A stretch of 39,199 bases of DNA from Bacteroidota bacterium (GCA_013288015.1 JABDCR010000025.1:1-39199), one strand, 5' to 3'. Shown: positions 27,336 through 36,199, numbered from the stretch's first letter. The notes: a model not told the origin generated them from the letters alone. Numbers and translations are program-made.

Positions 27336-27437
27336 TTAAGCATAAATAATAGCTGAAATAAAACATAATATGGCTAAAATTGCTGAGATCCAAAGCGCAT
27401 ATTCTAATTTTTGACTCATTAGTTTTTCTGTTTTCAT
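27336..27437 (-). CDS. Small membrane peptide, 33 residues
   Basis: An ATG at 27437 opens a 33-codon frame, with a charged N terminus (MKTEKLMSQKLEYA) and one hydrophobic helix (LWISAILAILCFISAIIYA), ending in TAA. It starts 4 bp after the stop of the sorting-domain remnant, the same spacing as other gene starts in this tract. The clean charged-then-hydrophobic layout suggests a real single-pass membrane peptide, but it has no recognisable family and could be chance. Confidence 0.4.
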   Translation of the reverse strand: MKTEKLMSQKLEYALWISAILAILCFISAIIYA

Positions 27438-27441
27438 TGAT

Positions 27442-27659
27442 TTAGTTTTTACTTGCTTTTTTTATGTATTGTTTACTATCTATTACTATGTTGACAAAAT
27501 AAATCCCACTCGGTTGTGATGATAAATCAATTTGGCAATTAGCTTAGATCCGTTTCCGGCAACAGTGGTTATTATGCCGCTTTGGGCTTTGCAGTTAAAA
27601 GTTAATAATGTGTTGCATGCAATTAATACAATAGCTATGGTTTTAATTATTTTGTTCAT
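27442..27659 (-). pseudogene. Deletion remnant of an NHL-propeller T9SS type A protein
   Basis: An ATG at 27659 starts a signal peptide (MNKIIKTIAIVLIACNTLL, ending CKAQ) followed by GIITTVAGNGS, the first residues of an NHL propeller as in the proteins at 4550-8054 and 19519. At about 27542-27550 the sequence jumps to the last ~30 codons of a type A sorting domain in another frame (QIDLSSQPSGIYFVNIV, then KQYIKKASKN), stop at 27444-27442. The whole middle of the gene has been deleted. The tail is very similar to the end of the neighbouring gene at 27664, so recombination between sorting-domain tails is a likely cause. This and the small peptide are all I see between 27281 and 27663. Confidence 0.75.
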
Positions 27660-27663
27660 TTAT

Positions 27664-29862
27664 TTAGTTTTTAATTATTTTTTTTGTGTATTGTTTAAAG
27701 TCCGTTGTTATATTAATAAAATAAATTCCGTTTGGCTGTGACGATAAATCAATTTGAGAATTTGCTGATGTAACCGTTTGGCGATGTATACATTCTCCAA
27801 GTATATTGTAAACCTCTATTTGAGATTGCTTTGCTTCGCTTATAACGCCGATGGAGAAAATACCATTACTTGGATTTGGATAAATTTCCAAATCCATTTC
27901 GGTTTCGATGTTTTTTATACCAACTGTTGAGTTAGTTACGTTTATATCATCTATATATAAATTATTTCCTTGCCCATTTGGGTCGGCAAAAAACACAAAA
28001 CGAAACATGGCATTTGTACTTGATGCTATTGAACCAATGTTAACTGTGTAAGTTACAAATTGCGTTGGTGTTGGTATAAAAGGTGTTGTGCTTTGGCCTG
28101 CAACTGTTGTAGGCTGAAGAGCTGCGCTTACAAGCCCGAAACGAGAAACCCACGTGGCACCACAATCGGTTGAAGATAAAATTTGTAGTTTATCTTGATT
28201 AGTGGTTACTTTTTGTTGGCAGCTCATTTTAAATTTTAATATAGGTGAACCAATGGCCGATAAATCAAATGTTGGACTCATTAAATAACTGGTGTCGCCA
28301 GGAGTGTTAAAAAAATTATTAATCATTACAGATTTTGAACCTGTTGCAGCAGCAGTGTTTGTAACCGAAAAATTTACTCCGTTAGAAGGTTTATGTGATA
28401 CAGACCAATCGGTGCCAGGGACAGTGGTGGTTTCAAAACCTTCGGTAAACGAAGTGTTATACACGGCAGTAGTGGTTATAATATTTATGTAGTTTGTTTT
28501 TGTAATTGAGGCGCTGCCTTTTGAGGTGCTTGCCGTGTATGATACTGCATAAATACCAGGTACATTATACGTAACTCGTGGCATAGAGTCGTTAAGGGTG
28601 TAACCACTTACTAAAGTTGCACCGGGGAAATTCCATTGCCAGCCGGTTACGTGTGTGTTTAATGTGCTATCGGAAAAAGTAATGGTTGCACCCTGACAAT
28701 CTAAAGTTGTACTTGCTTTAAAATTTGGTATAGGAACTAAAGGTGCGGATAAACGACAAACAGTAAAACCACTAGCATACATTAATGTATCTCCAAAACG
28801 ACGAAAACGATTCATAGAAATACCTTGATGATTATTACCTGATAAGCTACACTCAAAGTAACTGGTTCTTATACCAAAACTTAAATCGGGATTCCAAGTA
28901 ACTCCTCCATCAGTTGTTTTGTATGTAGGAAGACAATCGTCTCCACCAATCCATCCAATACTATCATTTAAAAAACCAATCCCTTCTAAATCGTAGTAAG
29001 TTCCTGATGAAAGAAAAGGCATATCTGTCCATGTTAAACCACCATCAATAGTTTTAAGAAAATAAGTGTTTATATTTAGAGATGTACCTTGATACTCAAT
29101 GCTTGCATAACCTATATTACGGCTTGGAAAAGATATTTTCCAAACTTCTTCATTGGGTCGGTTTGAAATATGACGCGTTTGCCAAGTTACACCGCCATCG
29201 AAAGTAGAAAGAATTAGTGCTTGTTGTTGTTGAGTTGATGTGTTACCAATGCAACCTGTAACAAAGCCGGTATCTTTATTAAAAAAATACGCATCAACTA
29301 AACCGCTTGCGTAAAGGCTCATATCAGTAGACGTCCATGTGGTACCTTTATCAATTGTTTTTAATAAAACAGGAGGTCCGTAATATCTGCCATAAGCATA
29401 AACAATAGAATCGGTTACTACACTAATGCCACATATACCTTTTGGTTGTGGATTAGGAATATTTGTAACCGGATGCCATGTTATACCACCATCGGCAGTG
29501 TGATATAAAGGAACAGTATCATGAGTAAGCCCTACATCTGCTAAGTTGCCTACCCAACCTGCCAGGCTATCGGCAAAACCAACGGCTCGAAAAAAAGTTG
29601 TAGAATTACTTACTAATGTTTGCCAACTTAAACCACCATCATTTGTTTTATAAATTTGCCCGGGTTTTTGCGGCGCTAAAAAATTATAGCAAGGGCTAAT
29701 TGCCCAACCTTGTTTTGGATTTATGAAATGAAAATCATCTAAACGATAACTTTTGGGTGCAGTTACAAAAGGCATCCAGTTTAATTGTGCTTGCAACATA
29801 TTTGTGCAAACAAAAATTATTAAGGCGAACAATGTTTTTGTTTTTATACGATTTGCTTTCAT
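27664..29862 (-). CDS. T9SS type A protein with Asp-box (YCF48/BNR-like) propeller
   Basis: 732 residues. A signal peptide (about 1-26, NMLQAQ) is followed by a beta-propeller region (about 27-380) with six Asp-boxes (TNDGGLSW, TADGGITW, TIDKGTTW, TFDGGVTW, TIDGGLTW, TTDGGVTW), as in YCF48/BNR and sialidase-like proteins. A PKD-like module (about 385-465, CQGATITFSDST, VTGWQWNFPGA) and a jelly-roll module follow (about 475-645; TEGFETTTVPGTDWSV, STDCGATWVSR, LYIDDINVTN). The type A sorting domain (about 655-732; LEIYPNPSNGIFSIGV, VYNILGECIHRQ, SQPNGIYFINIT) ends it. Asp-boxes are structural, so no enzyme activity follows from them. Sorting-domain fragments flank the gene on both sides. Confidence 0.9.
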   Translation of the reverse strand: MKANRIKTKTLFALIIFVCTNMLQAQLNWMPFVTAPKSYRLDDFHFINPKQGWAISPCYNFLAPQKPGQIYKTNDGGLSWQTLVSNSTTFFRAVGFADSLAGWVGNLADVGLTHDTVPLYHTADGGITWHPVTNIPNPQPKGICGISVVTDSIVYAYGRYYGPPVLLKTIDKGTTWTSTDMSLYASGLVDAYFFNKDTGFVTGCIGNTSTQQQQALILSTFDGGVTWQTRHISNRPNEEVWKISFPSRNIGYASIEYQGTSLNINTYFLKTIDGGLTWTDMPFLSSGTYYDLEGIGFLNDSIGWIGGDDCLPTYKTTDGGVTWNPDLSFGIRTSYFECSLSGNNHQGISMNRFRRFGDTLMYASGFTVCRLSAPLVPIPNFKASTTLDCQGATITFSDSTLNTHVTGWQWNFPGATLVSGYTLNDSMPRVTYNVPGIYAVSYTASTSKGSASITKTNYINIITTTAVYNTSFTEGFETTTVPGTDWSVSHKPSNGVNFSVTNTAAATGSKSVMINNFFNTPGDTSYLMSPTFDLSAIGSPILKFKMSCQQKVTTNQDKLQILSSTDCGATWVSRFGLVSAALQPTTVAGQSTTPFIPTPTQFVTYTVNIGSIASSTNAMFRFVFFADPNGQGNNLYIDDINVTNSTVGIKNIETEMDLEIYPNPSNGIFSIGVISEAKQSQIEVYNILGECIHRQTVTSANSQIDLSSQPNGIYFINITTDFKQYTKKIIKN

Positions 29863-29875
29863 TTTTTTTGTTCTT

Positions 29876-29950
29876 TTAATTCTTAATCACTTTTTGTGTA
29901 TATTGTTTAGTATCCATTGTTATATTAATAAAATAAATCCCACTTGGCTG
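29876..29950 (-). pseudogene. Leftover 3' end of a T9SS type A sorting domain
   Basis: Minus-strand codons for QPSGIYFINITMDTKQY, then TQKVIKN and TAA (29878-29876), closely matching the ends of the gene at 27664 and of the remnant at 27442. Upstream of 29950 the similarity stops abruptly, and no open passenger gene is present. The ATG of the Asp-box gene follows 13 bp later. It is the tail of a deleted gene. Confidence 0.7.
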
Positions 29951-30004
29951 AAGCTCGAATTAATCATTTTAAAAATTTTGATTTTAGTTTTAGTTCTTGT
30001 TCTG

Positions 30005-30478
30005 TTATTTATTTAATAACAATTCTATTTGCTCCCCAATTTTTTCTCCAGGTTGTAATTGCTTAATAACAATATTTCTACCTAAAAGTTCACACTTTTG
30101 TATATAGTCATCTTCATTTTGAGTAATAATAATTTCCGCATTTTCTTTTTCGCTATGATCTATTACCATAGTATATTCTCTTTTTTCTCCTGGTAAAGGA
30201 TCCGCCGTAAGGACAACGATATCTTGTGGATATACTGAATAGGAAATTTGTGATTGACCGCTTAAAATAGAAGTCTTTGTTTTGATAACTTCCAATTTTT
30301 CTTTTAACTCTTGTGAAGATGACGCAAAAATGCAAGTATCAACTTTGCGATATTTATCATTAATAATTGTGATACAAAAACTTTTGATGTTTTCTTTTTT
30401 CGTGCTGATAATAAGAGTTGTACTAATTAAAACAGCTAAAATAGCTGCGATGCCGATAATTGTTTTAGTCTTTTTCAT
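30005..30478 (-). CDS. Membrane-anchored hypothetical protein
   Basis: 157 residues: one N-terminal hydrophobic helix (about 7-27, IIGIAAILAVLISTTLIIS) and a ~125-residue hydrophilic domain with alternating strands and helices (SFCITIINDKYRKVDTC, EYTMVIDHSEKENAEIII, LQPGEKIGEQIELLL). No lipobox and no known motif. It lies 108 bp downstream of the SiaC-like gene on the same strand and may be the last gene of that cluster. I do not recognise a family. Confidence 0.65.
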   Translation of the reverse strand: MKKTKTIIGIAAILAVLISTTLIISTKKENIKSFCITIINDKYRKVDTCIFASSSQELKEKLEVIKTKTSILSGQSQISYSVYPQDIVVLTADPLPGEKREYTMVIDHSEKENAEIIITQNEDDYIQKCELLGRNIVIKQLQPGEKIGEQIELLLNK

Positions 30479-30586
30479 TTTTGTTTGATTTTACATTTGT
30501 TTAATTATTTGTGTTGATAGGACAAACTCCTTTTGTTTAAAAAGAAATATCAATTGGTGAATTGGTTTATTTTTTTGGAACAAAAC

Positions 30587-30991
30587 TTAAACAACCTCCA
30601 AAATGGAAAATGGAATATCTACCATAGTGGAGAATTCATTCCCATTTTCTTCCATATCAGAATCATCCTTATCATAGAGCCATTTAATATTTATAGATTC
30701 ACAAAGTGGTTTTAGTTCTTCTATTTTTTGCAATAAATCATACGTGCATTTAAGGGCAGAAGAAGAAACATAACTTAGATGAAAGGTGAAAACTATCTTT
30801 TTTTTATTTTTGTTATAGTCATTAATAAAATACAAATAGGTCTTATATTCTTCTATCCAAGAAAACAAAGTAGAATAGAACCTGCTCGCATTCTCCATAC
30901 AAGATTCCCCAAAGATTTCAAACTTACTTTCTAAATGATCAAGAGTTATTTGAGGAGTTACATCTGTTGCTGTTAAAATAAGTTTATTCAT
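30587..30991 (-). CDS. siaC: SiaC-family regulatory phosphoprotein (DUF1987)
   Basis: 134 residues with the DUF1987 pattern: an early LILTATDVTPQITLD strand, CMENASRFYSTLFSWIEEY, then FTFHLSYVSSSALKC and a final IKWLYDKDDSDMEENG segment. In Pseudomonas, SiaC is phosphorylated by the kinase SiaB and dephosphorylated by the SpoIIE phosphatase SiaA; its unphosphorylated form activates the diguanylate cyclase SiaD. No cyclase gene is in the window. Where relatives, as I recall, read NTSSS, this protein reads VSSSA, so the phospho-acceptor may be serine instead of threonine. Its start overlaps the end of the SiaB-like gene by 8 bp, indicating translational coupling. Confidence 0.85.
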   Translation of the reverse strand: MNKLILTATDVTPQITLDHLESKFEIFGESCMENASRFYSTLFSWIEEYKTYLYFINDYNKNKKKIVFTFHLSYVSSSALKCTYDLLQKIEELKPLCESINIKWLYDKDDSDMEENGNEFSTMVDIPFSILEVV

Positions 30992-31487
30992 CTTTTAATT
31001 TTATTATTGTTTTTAAAAATATAATATACTTCGTTTGTTCTTTTTTAAATATATATTCAATAGGATTTCCTGATTTCCTTCGAATGCTTATAAGCCCGAC
31101 TCCTGCATTGTCACTAAGCCCGATATTCTCATTTAGTTTCTTCCGGTGAAATTTTCTGAGCTCAACTTCATTTAAAGAATTAATAAAATCTATATACCCT
31201 TTAAAGGATTTCTTATCAGCTTGTCCAAGTACGTTTGACATAACAATTTCTAATGTATTTTGAGATTTTACATGCATTTTTATACTTGTTGTTTCCCTAT
31301 AGAAATCATACTTTTTATAATACTCATAAACATTAGAGACCATCTCATCAAAAATATAATGTATTCTTTTTTGCTGCAGCAAGCTTTTTGTTACGATTTC
31401 GACTCTTTTTTTTACACTATGTTTCAATCCCTTTTTTATTTGAAAGTTAACTGGACCTTTATATGAAAATAATAAGAAAGAAGACAT
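30984..31487 (-). CDS. siaB: SiaB-family protein kinase (DUF6272)
   Basis: 167 residues. An N-terminal strand (FLLFSYKGPVNFQ) and a helix with an N-box-like motif (IHYIFDEMVSNVYEYYKKYD) are followed by a glycine box near the C terminus (SDNAGVGLISIRRKSGN). These are the marks of the GHKL-like SiaB kinases, which act as threonine/serine kinases on SiaC rather than as histidine kinases. It lies between the SpoIIE phosphatase gene (15-bp gap) and the SiaC-like gene (8-bp overlap), the expected module order. Confidence 0.85.
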   Translation of the reverse strand: MSSFLLFSYKGPVNFQIKKGLKHSVKKRVEIVTKSLLQQKRIHYIFDEMVSNVYEYYKKYDFYRETTSIKMHVKSQNTLEIVMSNVLGQADKKSFKGYIDFINSLNEVELRKFHRKKLNENIGLSDNAGVGLISIRRKSGNPIEYIFKKEQTKYIIFLKTIIKLKDE

Positions 31488-31502
31488 TTTAACTGCTTAA
31501 TT

Positions 31503-33680
31503 TTATTCCGGAATACGAAAACCCATAATTAATATATCATCGTTTTGTCTTCGATTTCCTTTCCATTCCATATGTATTTTTTCTAACACTACTTTTTGTC
31601 CTCCAATAGGGAGTTTATATAATTGCGTTAAAACTTCTTTTAATCTTGGCGTCATAAGTTTCCTTTTACTTTGTTCTCCAACTTGATCCGTATAACCATC
31701 CGTACTAATATATATCATAGCGCCTGGATTTAATGACACCTCAGTTGTGCTAATCTCTTTTTGAATATTTGTTGCAAATACTCCGTGTACTGATTTAATT
31801 TGCGGATTTAATTGTGTAAGACCATTGCTATCAACTACAAAGACAGAATGATTAGCCGAAGCGAAATAGAGTTTTCTTGTTTCTATATTTATTTTACAAA
31901 TAGAAATATCCATGCCATCTGCAAAGACTTGGTTTTTATTCCTTTTATTAGAGAAGGTGTTTTTTAACTCCTCTCCTAAGTTTTTTATTATGGATAAAGG
32001 GTCGGTTATTTTTTTAAAATCTACAATTTCATTTAGCAATGTACTTCCCACCATACTTAAAAAAGCACCCGGAACTCCATGCCCCGTGCAATCAACACAT
32101 GCAAAAAATAGTTCAGGCCCCTGTTTCGTAAACCAGTAAAAATCACCGCTAACAATATCTTTAGGAAGATACAGGACGAAAAAATCTTTTATGCATTCTC
32201 TTATTTTATCCTCGTCGGCTAAAATAGATTGCTGAATATATCTTGCATAATTAATGCTATCAACTATTTTATTTTGTTTCTCTTCTATAAGAATTTTTTG
32301 CCTGGAGACTTCATTTTTTTGAAGCTCAATAATATATTTTTGTTTTTGAATTATTTTAATTCTTCGGTATAAAAAAACAGAGAATACCATCACCAATAGT
32401 AAAACAAAAGAGATAAGAATTAATACAGACTTTTGTTTTTGCTTTTCTTTCAAATTAATTTCAGCCAATTTATCTCGTTCAGCTTTAGTAGCAATTTCCT
32501 TTTTTTCAAATTCAAAATTCATCTCTTTTCTTACCAATTCCTTTTTATTCTCCTGGCTGAAAAGTGTATCTTTTATAGACATGTATCGTTTATGATAGTA
32601 TAATGCACGAAGGCGCATTTGTTCCATGGTCATTCTTTTTTTACCAATACTATCAGGTAAGGGTATGGTCGATTTTTCGTAAAGATTGCTTAATCGCTCG
32701 TACCAGTCTTTTACATCGTCTATCACCTTAATACTGTCGGAAATAGCAAGTGCACGATAAAGGTAACGATAGGCATCTGTGTACTTCTTTTCTTTGGTAA
32801 AGAGAACTCCAATACTGCCAAGGTTTCCTGCAATTTTATTTTTTCTTCCTATTTCTTCATTAATTTTTAATGCTTTCAAATAGTAATCTAATGCCTTAGA
32901 GTTATTGTTTTGGTCTTCATATACATGGCCAATATTATGAAACACAACTGCCTGACGCTTTTTATCACTAAGTTCTTCTGCTATTTTTAAAGCTCTTAAA
33001 TAATAATCCAACGCTTTGAGGTTATTGTTTTTGTTGTTATATATAGCGCCAATGTTGCAAAGCAAGAGAGAAATATTTTTTTTATTCCCAATTTCCTCGT
33101 CTATTTTTAGCGCTTTAAAAAAATATTCCAATGTTTTTGGGTAATCATTTTGTTCATTATAAACAACTCCTATGTTACAAAAATCTGCTGCAATCCCATA
33201 TTTATCATTAAGCTCTTCGTTAATTTTCAATGCTTTCAAATAACATTCCAGTGCTTTTGGGTAGTTACCTTGGTAATTATATACAATGCCTATTTCGTTT
33301 AATAAAAGTGCAATGGCATTTCTGTTTCCAAGCTCTTTATCTACTTTTAGCGCTTTAAAATAATAGTCTAATGCTTTTGGGTAGTTATCCTGATTTAAAT
33401 AAATAAGGCCCAAATTATCACAGGCCAAAGCACTTCCACTTTTAAACTCTAACTTTAGAGCAAGCGTTAAAGCTTGTTCGCCATAAATTAAGGCTTTATC
33501 TGTTTCTCCAATCTTTCCATATTCATTACATACATTGCAAAAATGTTTTACTTTATTGGTATCTGCCAAGTCGGTTTTTAGAAAAGTAAGAAGAGAATCA
33601 ATTTTCTTATTTTGCCCATAACAATACATTGAGGTACCAATCGCAACAACAAGAAAAAGATTAAAAATTCGTAATTTCAT
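31503..33680 (-). CDS. TPR sensor SpoIIE phosphatase (SiaA-like)
   Basis: 725 residues. A signal peptide or signal anchor (about 1-22) leads a TPR region (about 40-340) with 40-residue units (NIGxVYxxQNxYPKALDYYxKALKI). A coiled coil, a membrane helix (about 425-448, VLILISFVLLLVMVFSVFLY), a second coiled coil and the SpoIIE phosphatase domain (about 490-725) follow. The metal-binding motifs are complete: IVSGDFYWF, VDCTGHGVPGAFLS, DGMDISI, STDGYTDQVGE and NDDILIMGF. It thus senses outside the cytoplasm with TPRs, unlike Pseudomonas SiaA, which has a HAMP-type layout. Its likely substrate is the SiaC-like protein two genes downstream. It shares its N-terminal design with the TPR protein at 24213. 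Confidence 0.92.
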   Translation of the reverse strand: MKLRIFNLFLVVAIGTSMYCYGQNKKIDSLLTFLKTDLADTNKVKHFCNVCNEYGKIGETDKALIYGEQALTLALKLEFKSGSALACDNLGLIYLNQDNYPKALDYYFKALKVDKELGNRNAIALLLNEIGIVYNYQGNYPKALECYLKALKINEELNDKYGIAADFCNIGVVYNEQNDYPKTLEYFFKALKIDEEIGNKKNISLLLCNIGAIYNNKNNNLKALDYYLRALKIAEELSDKKRQAVVFHNIGHVYEDQNNNSKALDYYLKALKINEEIGRKNKIAGNLGSIGVLFTKEKKYTDAYRYLYRALAISDSIKVIDDVKDWYERLSNLYEKSTIPLPDSIGKKRMTMEQMRLRALYYHKRYMSIKDTLFSQENKKELVRKEMNFEFEKKEIATKAERDKLAEINLKEKQKQKSVLILISFVLLLVMVFSVFLYRRIKIIQKQKYIIELQKNEVSRQKILIEEKQNKIVDSINYARYIQQSILADEDKIRECIKDFFVLYLPKDIVSGDFYWFTKQGPELFFACVDCTGHGVPGAFLSMVGSTLLNEIVDFKKITDPLSIIKNLGEELKNTFSNKRNKNQVFADGMDISICKINIETRKLYFASANHSVFVVDSNGLTQLNPQIKSVHGVFATNIQKEISTTEVSLNPGAMIYISTDGYTDQVGEQSKRKLMTPRLKEVLTQLYKLPIGGQKVVLEKIHMEWKGNRRQNDDILIMGFRIPE

Positions 33681-33726
33681 ACTGCTTGTTTTCTAGTTTT
33701 TTTTAAAGACACCCTTTATTATTAAT

Positions 33727-34290
33727 CTATAACATTATATATTTATGACGAAGTAAGTTTATTCTATTATAATAAGCACCTGCACATTTAGGGTCTAATT
33801 CAAGAACTTCGGTATAATCTTCTCGCCTTACGTAATTTTGCATTTGACCCTTAATTACTCCTTTATTAACATAATGAGCTACGTATTTAGGTTTTAATTC
33901 CATGGCTTTAGCGAAATCTTCTAGGGCTCCCTTATAATCCCCCATTTCATACTTACTCATTCCTCTATTATTATAAACCTGCGCACATTTAGTATCTAAT
34001 TCGATGGTTTTATTATAATCTTCTATAGCTCCTTTATAATCCCCCATTTCATATTTAATTAGTCCTCTATTATTATATGCTTCCTTGTATTTAGGATTTA
34101 ATTCAATGGCTTTAGTATAATCTTCTATGGCTCCTTTATAGTTTGATTTACTAGCTTTAGTACCTCCTGATTCAAAAAAGTTTTCTGCTGTCAACGATTG
34201 TTGACAGCTATTTAAACTTCCTAGTAAAATAATTACAATAACTAGGTATTTGATTTGGTTTTTAATAATCTTTCCGTTTCCAATTTTCAT
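33727..34290 (-). CDS. TPR lipoprotein
   Basis: 187 residues with a lipoprotein signal (LLGSLNSC, Cys about 29) and four 34-residue TPR units (NPKYKEAYNNRGLIKYEMGD, then YKGAIEDYTKAIEL). The units are almost identical at DNA level. The last unit is one residue short (MQNYVRREDYTEVLEL) and the protein ends soon after, so it may be a slightly eroded end. It lies 19 bp after the tail-fibre-like gene and 46 bp before the SiaA-like gene, so it is probably in the same transcript. A role as a scaffold in the envelope is inference. Confidence 0.8.
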   Translation of the reverse strand: MKIGNGKIIKNQIKYLVIVIILLGSLNSCQQSLTAENFFESGGTKASKSNYKGAIEDYTKAIELNPKYKEAYNNRGLIKYEMGDYKGAIEDYNKTIELDTKCAQVYNNRGMSKYEMGDYKGALEDFAKAMELKPKYVAHYVNKGVIKGQMQNYVRREDYTEVLELDPKCAGAYYNRINLLRHKYIML

Positions 34291-34309
34291 ATATCCCTTT
34301 ACTTTTGTT

Positions 34310-36199
34310 TTATTGTTTTACCATCTTTTTAGTATCAATTAGTTGTCCATCTATTATAAGAGTATAACTATAGATACCATTACTCAAATCACTAGCAAAT
34401 ACAATTAGTTGCCCTTGTCCTTTGCCAGTAATAGTTACAGTTTTTATTTGTTTGCCTGCAGCATCATAAAATAACAGTTGTGCAAGGTTTGCTGTGGAAG
34501 GTATATTGTACTCAATAACTGTTTGTTCGGCAAATGGGTTAGGGGCATTAGGATTAAGCACTGCCACATCTTTATCACTTAAATTAACAGTCATACGGTT
34601 TGTTGCAACTGTACTACTATTGGAAAAAATTGAAGCAACTACTTTTTTTAATTCATCTATTTGTTGTTGCTGTTCTTTTATTGCCTCTACAAGTATGGGA
34701 GTTAACCTAGAGTAATCAATAGATTTATAACCTTCTTTATCGGTATGTACTAATTCTGGAAATAAAGGTTCAACTTGCTGGGCAATAAATCCAATTTGTT
34801 TTTCTTTGTTATTCATACCGTGAAATGCATCGGAAGAAATCCCATCTCTTAATAACTCCTCTTCGGTTTTAAAATAATAGTTTACCGGTTCGAGTTTAAG
34901 TAAGTTATTTAATGAGAACGAAATTGGTTTTATTTCTTTCTTATAACGGGCATCTGAACAAGTGAGTATTCCGCAAGTAGCATGTACATTTCCTGTAAAA
35001 TAATTATCGGTAATGCTTGCATTACCAAATACCATCGTATTACTAACAGATACTTTAGCCCCATTACCAATAGCAGTAGCATTAGATAAATTATTTGAGA
35101 CTACATCTGCTTGGTAACCAATTGCCGTATTATTGCTTCCTGAAACATTAGTAAATAATGCCTGATACCCACTAGCAACATTATTACTTCCCGAAAAATT
35201 GTTATAAAGCACGTAATAACCTGTACCGGAATTATTAACACCGGTAGAGTCGTGAAATAGTGCCTCATGCCCTATGGCAGTATTATTATTACTTTGAGTA
35301 CTGTTCCAAAGTGCTTGCACTCCCATAGCAACATTGTTAGTTCCGGTTTTATTATTTTGCATTGCAAAGACTCCAATGCCAATATTATTGTTTGCACTGT
35401 TGTTTGTTAGCGCCCAATAGCCAATAGCAACATTGCTATTTGCGGCATTATTACCAGCCAAAGCTGCTACTCCTACCGCTGTATTTAAACTTCCAGTGTA
35501 ATTTACTGATAAGGCACCCGTTCCAATACCAGTATTGTAGCTTCCGCTAGTATTATATACAAGTGCATTAACCCCTAAAGCAGTATTTTGGGTTCCAATG
35601 TTATTATTTGCAAGTGCAGAAGTTCCTATGCCAGTATTATTGCTTCCACCGATGTTTTGCAAACCAGCATTACACCCAAAAAACGAATTAGAGTATCCGG
35701 AATTTGACTGACCTGTCCGATAACCGAAAAACGTATTTGCATTGCCATTGGTAGAGTTTTCTATTCTTCCTGCTGTTGTGTTATTTATTCTTATATTAAA
35801 AGGTTTATCGTCTATAGTACCAATAAAATTGGTGCCATCAATGGTTCCGCTATTACCAATTGTTAACCATGCCATACCCAGAGGTAACCAAGCAGAAGCA
35901 CTGGTGCTATAATACCAGTAACCTGCAAAGCCACCTGCCATAGCAACATTTGTATTATATACTAATAAACTGTTTACAGGCCCTGGGACAGTAATTATAT
36001 CAGTTGTTGATGTTAATGACACATTAGGGACTAGCAGCCCCATCCCTTTTGGGCTTGCAAAATTATTCCCTGTATTAAGGTCTAATAAAGCAGTAGCGTT
36101 AGGAGTTGCTCCTGTGCTATTAATTCCTACATTTTGTGCTTGTATAGTAATGCTTAAAGCAGTCGATACAAAAATGTTTAATAGTTTAGTTGTTTTCAT
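34310..36199 (-). CDS. Tail-fibre-like protein: YadA-type head repeats, S74 chaperone domain, T9SS type A signal
   Basis: 629 residues. A signal peptide (about 1-21, TIQAQ) precedes a conserved region (NVGINSTGATPNATALLDLN). About eleven ~17-residue left-handed beta-roll repeats follow (about 155-390; NTGIGTSALANNN, NTALGVNALVYNT), as in trimeric YadA heads. A peptidase S74 intramolecular chaperone domain (about 415-520) has SDARYKKEIKPI, IGFIAQQVEPLFPELV and SIDYSRLTPILVEAIKEQQ, then a short coiled coil. The type A sorting domain (about 545-629; NAPNPFAEQTVIEYNI, LSNGIYSYTLI) ends it. It probably forms a trimeric surface fibre exported by T9SS. Its start overlaps the stop of the upstream paralogue by one base (TAATG). 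Confidence 0.88.
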   Translation of the reverse strand: MKTTKLLNIFVSTALSITIQAQNVGINSTGATPNATALLDLNTGNNFASPKGMGLLVPNVSLTSTTDIITVPGPVNSLLVYNTNVAMAGGFAGYWYYSTSASAWLPLGMAWLTIGNSGTIDGTNFIGTIDDKPFNIRINNTTAGRIENSTNGNANTFFGYRTGQSNSGYSNSFFGCNAGLQNIGGSNNTGIGTSALANNNIGTQNTALGVNALVYNTSGSYNTGIGTGALSVNYTGSLNTAVGVAALAGNNAANSNVAIGYWALTNNSANNNIGIGVFAMQNNKTGTNNVAMGVQALWNSTQSNNNTAIGHEALFHDSTGVNNSGTGYYVLYNNFSGSNNVASGYQALFTNVSGSNNTAIGYQADVVSNNLSNATAIGNGAKVSVSNTMVFGNASITDNYFTGNVHATCGILTCSDARYKKEIKPISFSLNNLLKLEPVNYYFKTEEELLRDGISSDAFHGMNNKEKQIGFIAQQVEPLFPELVHTDKEGYKSIDYSRLTPILVEAIKEQQQQIDELKKVVASIFSNSSTVATNRMTVNLSDKDVAVLNPNAPNPFAEQTVIEYNIPSTANLAQLLFYDAAGKQIKTVTITGKGQGQLIVFASDLSNGIYSYTLIIDGQLIDTKKMVKQ

